Position numbers and translations under genes: made by a program
Assembly: GCF_017355835.1 (NCBI RefSeq)
Contig: NZ_JAFEWF010000001.1
Location: 1,674,001-1,738,000, forward strand
Direction: 5' to 3'
Length of the DNA: 64,000 nucleotides
Source: Desertivirga brevis
Lineage (GTDB): Bacteria; Bacteroidota; Bacteroidia; Sphingobacteriales; Sphingobacteriaceae
The notes under the pieces: model-generated
What the model was told of the DNA's origin: nothing
Seen by the model: only the letters and a program-made list of their open reading frames with translations
Database searches by the model: none
In this document: one piece after another, positions 59,479 through 64,000 of the stretch
How positions within the stretch are numbered: the stretch's first letter is position 1
How the letters are laid out: each line of letters opens with the position of its first letter

Positions 59479-60504
59479 CTACTTACGTTGAGAGGTAGAA
59501 TTTCTCACGATCAAGTCCGTTTCGAGTATGACACGCTCATTCTGAACATCTAATTCCGGCTGATCCAATCGTTTCAAGAGCAAAGAAATCACCTGGTCAG
59601 AAATTTCATTTATTGGCTGAGCTATTGAAGTGATCGAAGGCGTATATAATTCAAAAAGCTCGTTATCATCAAATACCAGAACACCAATATCATCAGGAAT
59701 TGCTAACCCTAATTCCCTTATTGCCCTTAATCCACTTATTCCTAAGTAGTTGGTTGCAAAAACAATAGCGTCCAAATCCTTTTTCCTTTTCAGGAATGAG
59801 ACGATCTGCCTAACTATATTCTCTGACGACTGATTATAAGAAACCTCCTTAACATGTTCGGCTAGCTTGAATTCAGAAGCGGCCCGTTCATAACCATGCA
59901 GACGGTCCTGCATTTGAGACTGTAAAGAATCGAGCGTTACAAAACCTATATTCTTGTATCCCTCCAAAACCAGATGTTTAATCCCATTATATATGCTTTG
60001 AGCGCTATCAACACCTACAAAGTCGACAAGGGGAACATTCTCAAGAAAACGGTCGAACAAAACTACTGGTGAGCCTGATTTTACTAAGGCTGTTATTTCA
60101 GCTTCAATTCCTTCTGGTGGAGCTATAATATATCCGTCTACGTGCCTTTCCTTAAATATACTTAGGATCTGTTTTGTCTTCTCGGTATCATTCTCGGTAC
60201 TGCTATAGATTATCTTATAGCCGTTCCTGTAAGCATTTCCCTCAATCATTCGGGCGATATTTGCAAAGAAAGGATTGGAGATGCTCTCCACCAAAAGGCC
60301 TATTATATTTGATTTTCCGGTACGAAGACTTCTTGCCAAAACATTTGGCTTGTAACCTACCTCCTCCACAAACTTCAGCACTCTTTCCACCAATTCGTCA
60401 CTTATCCTCTTCTCCTTCGCCCTTCCATTTAAAATGAAAGAAACAGTGGTAGTAGAGATATTTAGTTGCTTTGCAATATCAATGATGGATAGCTTTCTTT
60501 TCAC
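59479..60504 (-). CDS. LacI-family transcriptional repressor
   Basis: A 341-residue regulator. The start is a GTG at 60504, because the LacI helix-turn-helix begins at once (KLSIIDIAKQLNISTTTVSF, then LNGRAKEKRISDELVERVL) and the hinge helix follows (KPNVLARSLRTGKSN). Residues about 60-335 form the periplasmic-binding-protein-like sensor (IIGLLVESISNPFFANIARM, VDGYIIAPPEGIEAE, VVLFDRFLENVPLVDFVGVD, YTPSITSIAQPINEI). Its promoter contains an operator in the spacer (60534-60547), so it is autoregulated, and the predicted leader is only about 12 nt. Matching operators lie before the ROK kinase, the transketolase-like gene and a candidate small RNA. The effector is probably a mannose- or glucose-derived sugar. 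Confidence 0.93.
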   Translation of the reverse strand: MKRKLSIIDIAKQLNISTTTVSFILNGRAKEKRISDELVERVLKFVEEVGYKPNVLARSLRTGKSNIIGLLVESISNPFFANIARMIEGNAYRNGYKIIYSSTENDTEKTKQILSIFKERHVDGYIIAPPEGIEAEITALVKSGSPVVLFDRFLENVPLVDFVGVDSAQSIYNGIKHLVLEGYKNIGFVTLDSLQSQMQDRLHGYERAASEFKLAEHVKEVSYNQSSENIVRQIVSFLKRKKDLDAIVFATNYLGISGLRAIRELGLAIPDDIGVLVFDDNELFELYTPSITSIAQPINEISDQVISLLLKRLDQPELDVQNERVILETDLIVRNSTSQRK

Positions 60505-60523
60505 GAGAGGAGGATATTTGCTC

Positions 60524-60553
60524 CAAAGATATGTTAAACGATTTAGTTACAAA
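60524..60553 (-). promoter_or_regulatory. LacI-gene promoter with operator in the spacer
   Basis: On the minus strand TTTG (60550-60553), an 18-nt spacer and TATCTTTG (60524-60531) form a Bacteroidota promoter. The spacer holds the operator-like ACTAAATCGTTTAA (60534-60547), a diverged copy of the RCTAAAACSTTTTA motif. Confidence 0.8.
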
Positions 60554-60651
60554 AATTTAACCTTCGTAACCAGGTTTTAATAACATACCTGTCTATATAA
60601 AAAGTGAAAAGATTAAAAGAATCTCGAAACAGAAAACGCTGAAGTTGCTGA

Positions 60652-60689
60652 TATAAAAACAGGCAAACCGTTAATTAACGATCTGCCTG
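60652..60689 (-). terminator. Intrinsic terminator of the ROK kinase transcript
   Basis: An outer stem CAGGCA/TGCCTG (60684-60689 with 60660-60665) encloses the palindrome CGTTAATTAACG. On the minus strand it is followed by TTTTTAT. It lies 48 nt after the ROK stop. Confidence 0.82.
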
Positions 60690-60720
60690 AACCAATCAAA
60701 ATATAAGAGGGCTCTCTATA

Positions 60721-60736
60721 TTAAACGTTTTAGCAA
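60721..60736 (-). promoter_or_regulatory. LacI-type operator just after the ROK gene
   Basis: TTGCTAAAACGTTTAA on the minus strand is the same motif as in the three nearby promoters, including the TTG. No -7 box stands at the right distance, so it may be an auxiliary site for DNA looping to the LacI or ROK promoter. Confidence 0.65.
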
Positions 60737-61633
60737 CTAGCTCTTATTCAAGAGCTCAAATTCCGCCGGTTGATACCAAAGACTTGAAGCCCCCAAAAGT
60801 GCGGCCTCTTCACCCAGCAAAGCTTGAAAAACAGGTATTGTACTAAATTCACCTTTTATAGAATTCTTCAAGCTGTCTTTGAACAGATGGTAAGCATTCG
60901 CTATGTTGCCCCCCAGAATGATAGCTTCCGGACTTTCAGCCTCAATGAATTCATTCAAAAACACTCCTAGGTTCTCACCGAAAAGATTAAAAACCTCTGC
61001 TGCTACCGGATCGCTTTCGGCTAGTGTAACCAGTGCCTTTACGTCGGTCACGAGATTGCCACTAAGTTCCTTATACTGCTTAATAAACCAACGAGTTGAC
61101 AAGTAGTCTTCTGCAATACTGTCTTTGAAAGGCGCATTCCATCGATCAGCATCAGTAGCAATATTGTCAGCATACACTGAAGATCCCAACCCTGTACCAA
61201 GTGTCAGACCTATTATTCGGGAGAACCCTTTGCCGGCCCCACCAAAAGCTTCTCCTTGAAGAAAACAAGCAGCGTCATTCATAAAACGAATTTTATCAGG
61301 ACTGGTCCCGAGGGCGCTGGCTAGTAGGTTTTTTATATTCAAACCATAGAGTGAATCATATTTATCCTGATTCTTCACAAAGCAAACGCCATTTTCGTAA
61401 TCAAATGGCCCGGGCATGCCTATACCAACTTTTGTAATATTGATCTTTAATGAGTTAAAAGCATCTTTAATCGCTACTGTCCATGACTCGATAATCTCAT
61501 CGACCTCATCGTGCGAATTTACATTGTTTCTGGTCCAGGTATTTTTAAGCACCCGTCTGGTTTCCAGATCTACAAGTGCCGCAGTAATGTGAGAGCCACC
61601 AATGTCTACGCCCATCACTATTGAATTACTCAT
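60737..61633 (-). CDS. ROK-family sugar kinase
   Basis: A 298-residue cytosolic ROK protein. The phosphate-binding loop is VMGVDIGGSHITAALVDLE; the ATP/sugar region has KVGIGMPGPFDYENGVC; the catalytic Asp is in FMNDAACFLQGEAFGGAGKG; LTLGTGLGSSVYADN and ILGGNIANAYHLF complete the fold. The zinc-binding CxCGxxGCxE motif of classical ROK kinases is missing; the corresponding part reads WNAPFKDSIAEDYLSTRW, which is seen in a zinc-less Bacteroidota group. There is no N-terminal DNA-binding domain, so it is a kinase (glucose, mannose or a derivative) rather than a repressor. Its promoter contains the LacI-type operator, so it is induced with the mannan genes. Confidence 0.88.
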   Translation of the reverse strand: MSNSIVMGVDIGGSHITAALVDLETRRVLKNTWTRNNVNSHDEVDEIIESWTVAIKDAFNSLKINITKVGIGMPGPFDYENGVCFVKNQDKYDSLYGLNIKNLLASALGTSPDKIRFMNDAACFLQGEAFGGAGKGFSRIIGLTLGTGLGSSVYADNIATDADRWNAPFKDSIAEDYLSTRWFIKQYKELSGNLVTDVKALVTLAESDPVAAEVFNLFGENLGVFLNEFIEAESPEAIILGGNIANAYHLFKDSLKNSIKGEFSTIPVFQALLGEEAALLGASSLWYQPAEFELLNKS

Positions 61634-61746
61634 ATGTAAAATGTGTTTTTATATAAAATAAGTTTTGCAAAGGTTCGTCTACCCTACTTTGCGCATCTCC
61701 TAGGATCAATAACTGTTAGTGTCGCCAATTATACCCTTTTCTCCAG

Positions 61747-61776
61747 CAAAAATACACCAATAAAACGTTTTAGCAA
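61747..61776 (-). promoter_or_regulatory. ROK promoter with LacI-type operator in the spacer
   Basis: On the minus strand TTG (61774-61776), 19 nt and TATTTTTG (61747-61754) form a near-ideal promoter. Directly after the TTG comes the operator CTAAAACGTTTTA (61761-61773). The predicted leader to the ROK start is about 107 nt. Confidence 0.87.
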
Positions 61777-61791
61777 TAGGAGTTAAGAAAT

Positions 61792-62424
61792 TTAAATTAT
61801 TATCTGTTGCCATGGTGTGTCAACCATTACCAATTGTGGTTTTGAGGAAAGTCTATCTTTAATGTTCTGTATCACATCACCTAAAAAACATGAATCATCT
61901 CCTTTAGCAATTGTCAGATGCCATCTGTCATAGCCATTACGAACAGAATCAGAAGCAGATAGGTTATCATGAACAATTAGAATTAAGTTAGACGGAAGCT
62001 GGCCTTCTATTCCGCGAATCCTTTTCAACAACACTATAGAGGCCGGAACTACAGCAAAAACAAGAGGGTTGCGCGCGCATTCTAACTTTTCATTGGCTAA
62101 CTCCATACTTCTCTCTAAAATATTTAGAGAATTGTCTTTCATCACAGCTACCCCTCCCCTTTTGCATATGGAACTTTCCCGGTTACCTTTGCCTAGTTCC
62201 GTAGGGTTATTTCCTGATAATATTGGCTCGAGGAAGGTTGAATATCTCCAAGAAACAAGGAGTATATGACGATGATTTTCTTCTTGCTTTATAAATTCGC
62301 TGAGATACAAGGGGATGAGAAAATTCATGCAACAAATGGTCTTTCCACTGTATTCTAAATTATGCAATCGAAGTTCTCTAAAGATAGTTCGTGCTTTATT
62401 TGTGAGCGTATCCTGATCTATCAT
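61792..62424 (-). CDS. Unnamed protein resembling a ThDP-less transketolase N-terminal domain
   Basis: A 210-residue cytosolic protein with no firm family name. Its order of elements parallels a transketolase pyrophosphate-binding domain. KARTIFRELRLHNLEYSG is followed by TICCMNFLIPLYLSEFI (compare GHPGGSLS..eILtaLY). Next come HILLVSWRYSTFLEPILSG (compare FVLSKGHaapalYa), DNSLNILERSMELANEKL (compare GSLGqGlsvAvGmAla), LVFAVVPASIVLLKRI (compare vyallGDGE) and LPSNLILIVHDNLSAS (compare LdNLiaIvDyNg). All cofactor-binding residues, including the GDG motif, are replaced, and the domain is shorter than the usual 270. If the match is right it is catalytically dead and may bind a partner or sugar phosphate. 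LacI-type operators lie in its promoter. Confidence 0.6.
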   Translation of the reverse strand: MIDQDTLTNKARTIFRELRLHNLEYSGKTICCMNFLIPLYLSEFIKQEENHRHILLVSWRYSTFLEPILSGNNPTELGKGNRESSICKRGGVAVMKDNSLNILERSMELANEKLECARNPLVFAVVPASIVLLKRIRGIEGQLPSNLILIVHDNLSASDSVRNGYDRWHLTIAKGDDSCFLGDVIQNIKDRLSSKPQLVMVDTPWQQIII

Positions 62425-62461
62425 ATTTTACTACAACAAATAATTAATAGTTCTCTTGCAG

Positions 62462-62502
62462 TAAATATACAAACTAAAAGGTTTTAGCAAAAGGTTTTAG
62501 TT
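62462..62502 (-). promoter_or_regulatory. Promoter of the transketolase-like gene with tandem LacI-type operators
   Basis: On the minus strand TTG (62488-62490), 18 nt and TATATTTA (62462-62469). The operator CTAAAACCTTTTAG (62474-62487) is a perfect palindrome in the spacer, and a second copy lies at 62487-62502, centred 13 bp upstream. The predicted leader is about 31 nt. Confidence 0.82.
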
Positions 62503-62534
62503 GATTTTTTATTCATTATTCGTCCGTTAGAAAC

Positions 62535-62558
62535 AAAAAAGAGCACCGGGAGTGCTCT
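62535..62558 (-). terminator. Intrinsic terminator downstream of GH76 and the candidate small RNA
   Basis: A 7-bp perfect stem AGAGCAC/GTGCTCT with a 5-nt loop (arms 62552-62558 and 62540-62546) is followed by TTTTTT on the minus strand. Confidence 0.9.
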
Positions 62559-62645
62559 GTAACCAATATAAATCTGACATGACTGGTGATGCCTGTTGCT
62601 ATACACCTTTGTCAAATTGAAGAGTGTGACAATCCTTATAGGATA
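62535..62645 (-). ncRNA. Candidate LacI-controlled small RNA or attenuated leader, about 110 nt
   Basis: A consensus promoter (62651-62680) points into this stretch and a strong intrinsic terminator ends it (62535-62558). The predicted start is near 62645. The RNA would begin with a small hairpin, ATCCT-ATA-AGGAT (62632-62644), have a mostly unpaired middle and finish with the terminator stem. The only open frame inside is 17 codons and runs through the terminator. The promoter of the next gene lies downstream of the terminator, so the transcript would be separate from it. No known RNA family is recognised; the existence of the RNA is inferred from promoter and terminator only. Confidence 0.5.
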
Positions 62646-62650
62646 TAATA

Positions 62651-62680
62651 CAAATATAAGAAGTAAAACCTTTTAGCAAA
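62651..62680 (-). promoter_or_regulatory. Promoter with LacI-type operator, no gene directly after it
   Basis: On the minus strand TTTG (62677-62680), 18 nt and TATATTTG (62651-62658) give the best consensus promoter of the window. The operator CTAAAAGGTTTTA (62664-62676) fills the spacer. It lies 50 nt after the GH76 stop codon and fires away from GH76 towards the terminator at 62535-62558. Confidence 0.83.
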
Positions 62681-62730
62681 GCTATTTTATTATTTTTTCA
62701 TCATTTTGCAAGGGCTGGTTTCCTACTTCT

Positions 62731-63807
62731 TTATTTGCTTCTTAGCTGCTCGATGCGGGCATAAGTCTCTAACATACCTGCCTGATCGATCAAACGCTTG
62801 TGATCTTTTGTACCTAACAGGTTTCTCCCGTCTCGCTCCTCTTTCCAAACCCTTTCAGCATCATCTATATAAAACTGGATCCAATCCCTATTTTTATCAA
62901 TCTTATACAATTCTATATAACCTCTAAACATCACAGCGTTAAACCAGTATTCATTCGGAAGCTTATTGCCCTTGTAAAATCTTGCTTTACCAGCTGCTGC
63001 TATGGTTTGAGCTTCTTTCAAATATTTAACATCCCCTGTAAGCTGATACAGCAAGGCATTAGACTGCAGCATCGTGCCCGTATTGTAGGTATACGCTGCT
63101 TTGTCAATATTCCCTGAGGGGATCTTAATAGCATCGTAATAGATGCCTTCCGGAGCCCGCAAGTGCTTATTGGTCCAATCGTACAAGCTTAGGGCGGTAT
63201 TTAAATACTGCTTGTCCTTTGTCAACTTATATAGCTGAAGGGCTACCAATATTCCTGGTCCGTTTGAACAGGTATTTTTTGTTGTATAATCCTTCTCTTT
63301 CCAGTATAAACCACCTCCGGTAATAGTATCATGACCGGTCATCATAAACTTGTAAATCATCTTGGCGACATCTAGATATTTTTGTTTATGATTTCTGTTA
63401 TATGCGTCAAGATAAGCAATCGCTATCCATTGGTTATCATCATAAAAACGGCTGCTTAAACGTTCCTTTCGAACATAGTCCTGATACCCGGGTTCAGGCT
63501 TTTCATCATTGTAGTACTCGTCGATAGCACGCACAACGGGCGACATATAGTCTTTCCTGGGATTTAATTCTTCAAGCTCATTACTGGCCTGAATCAGTGC
63601 ACATAGAGGCCAAAGCCAGGAATGGGGATTTTCATTATGCTTTGGGTCGGTGGTTTCGAAGTACAGTCCTGTTTTTTCTTCACGAAATACCGTATTGATA
63701 TTATTATAAATCGTCTTAATCCTGTCATTGGATTTACTGGTTTGCGCTTTTGCAGACAAACATAGTGTGATCAGCAAGAATGCGTTTGCAATTAATTGAT
63801 TTATCAT
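62731..63807 (-). CDS. GH76 family endo-alpha-1,6-mannanase
   Basis: A 358-residue exported enzyme (signal about 1-21, ending LSAKAQ). It has the (alpha/alpha)6 barrel of GH76, starting with IYNNINTVFREEKTGLYFET, then NPHSWLWPLCALIQAS. The catalytic Asp-Asp pair is in SRFYDDNQWIAIAYLDAYNR, followed by the conserved GGGLYWKEKDYTTKNTCSNG, AYTYNTGTMLQSNALLYQLT and NEYWFNAVMFRGYIEL. GH76 enzymes cut alpha-1,6-mannan backbones. It is co-directional with a probable GH97 gene 76 nt upstream, ends before a strong terminator and belongs to the LacI-controlled locus. It complements the GH92 exo-mannosidases of the large PUL. Confidence 0.93.
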   Translation of the reverse strand: MINQLIANAFLLITLCLSAKAQTSKSNDRIKTIYNNINTVFREEKTGLYFETTDPKHNENPHSWLWPLCALIQASNELEELNPRKDYMSPVVRAIDEYYNDEKPEPGYQDYVRKERLSSRFYDDNQWIAIAYLDAYNRNHKQKYLDVAKMIYKFMMTGHDTITGGGLYWKEKDYTTKNTCSNGPGILVALQLYKLTKDKQYLNTALSLYDWTNKHLRAPEGIYYDAIKIPSGNIDKAAYTYNTGTMLQSNALLYQLTGDVKYLKEAQTIAAAGKARFYKGNKLPNEYWFNAVMFRGYIELYKIDKNRDWIQFYIDDAERVWKEERDGRNLLGTKDHKRLIDQAGMLETYARIEQLRSK

Positions 63808-63883
63808 GGTTGTGTGTTATTTTAAATTTCTGTATTGAAATATAAGGTATGCTTGGATCAGGGAGACCAGTTGGCTAAACAGT

Positions 63884-64000
63884 TTACTTTCTTACTGTAA
63901 GTCTTGCAACCCAGCCTCCGCCAGTCGTCATACTTATTTTATGCTTTGTATCCCGTGTCACCTCAAGGCTCTCCATTTTAAAGTCCTTTGCATTCCTGTC
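63884..64000 (-). CDS. C-terminal fragment, probable GH97 family enzyme
   Basis: The frame is open from the window edge for 38 codons to a TAA stop at 63884-63886. The visible tail reads DRNAKDFKMESLEVTRDT, then KISMTTGGGWVARLTVRK. The closing GGGW-AR(L/F) on a last beta-strand, with an upstream short strand, is the typical end of GH97 alpha-glucosidases/alpha-galactosidases of the SusB type. Only the end is seen, so the family call is tentative. It lies 76 nt before the GH76 gene on the same strand and is probably its operon partner. Confidence 0.6.
   Translation of the reverse strand, partial: DRNAKDFKMESLEVTRDTKHKISMTTGGGWVARLTVRK

Larger units (their letters stand above)
62425..62730. 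other. 306-nt regulatory region between GH76 and the transketolase-like gene
   Basis: It contains no protein-coding gene that I can support. It holds two operator-bearing promoters, three LacI-type operators, one strong terminator and the candidate small RNA between them, all on the minus strand. Confidence 0.75.

Noticed and set aside
62535..62580. 17-codon ORF inside the candidate small RNA (ATG at 62580, minus strand)
   Set aside because: It runs straight through the terminator stem and T-run and has no ribosome site.
63874..63887. GCTAAACAGTTTAC near the end of the GH97-like gene as an operator
   Set aside because: It has an odd centre and different spacing from the six LacI-type sites, and it overlaps a coding 3' end.
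1..64000. CRISPR arrays, transposases, tRNA or rRNA genes
   Set aside because: None was seen on either strand; the only tandem repeat is the ATTC microsatellite.

Overview
The window looks like a chromosomal segment of a Bacteroidota bacterium, most likely a Sphingobacteriaceae member (Pedobacter-like). The evidence is two SusC/SusD pairs, strings of surface lipoproteins (FAS1, DUF5007-, DUF5008-, DUF1735- and F5/8-type), a hybrid-two-component-like sensor with an AraC-type response regulator, Tat-targeted Gfo/Idh/MocA oxidoreductases, and promoters of the Bacteroidota type (TTG, 18-20 nt, TAnnTTTG). There are no rRNA or tRNA genes, no CRISPR array and no transposase.

Layout. 0-9.5 kb is mixed housekeeping: the end of a FabH-type ketosynthase, an AHSA1-like and a SnoaL-like protein, an arginine deiminase / CtlX-type hydrolase pair, a degenerate GIY-YIG protein divergent from a LexA-like XRE-S24 repressor, a Spy-like periplasmic protein, an unknown protein and an ALDH7-type dehydrogenase. 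9.7-43 kb is a large polysaccharide utilisation locus (PUL), almost all on the minus strand. In transcription order it runs: GH2 and a glutaminase-A-like protein; SusC2, SusD2, FAS1-F5/8 and DUF5007; SusC1, SusD1, FAS1, DUF5008/beta-propeller, a pseudo-phosphatase with a LamG-like domain, DUF1735-PA14 and PKD-F5/8; two GH92 alpha-mannosidases; and, past a terminator, a FucP-type transporter and a GH78 rhamnosidase. A GH43 lipoprotein converges on its far end. 43.2-47.2 kb holds the sensor kinase and the RR-AraC regulator, a hybrid two-component system split into two genes. 47.3-53.9 kb is a minus-strand operon of a GH127-type enzyme, two Tat-exported Gfo/Idh/MocA oxidoreductases and a double DUF1080 protein; a 17-unit ATTC microsatellite lies inside it. 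54.1-59.3 kb carries a possible sensor-domain protein, a TonB-dependent receptor and a TauE/SafE permease.

59.5-64 kb is a second sugar locus: a LacI-family repressor, a ROK sugar kinase, a protein resembling a ThDP-less transketolase domain, a GH76 endo-mannanase and the C-terminus of a probable GH97 enzyme. Six copies of one LacI-type operator (consensus RCTAAAACSTTTTA) lie here. Four of them sit in the spacer of, or against the -33 box of, a promoter. One such promoter is followed after about 100 nt by a strong intrinsic terminator with no plausible gene between, which predicts a LacI-controlled small RNA or attenuated leader.

How it fits together: GH92 exo-alpha-mannosidases plus GH76 endo-alpha-1,6-mannanase point to alpha-mannan or mannose-rich glycan use. 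GH78, GH127, GH43, GH2 and FucP suggest that rhamnose-, arabinose- and fucose-containing side chains are also processed. Substrates are inferred from families, not shown by the sequence.
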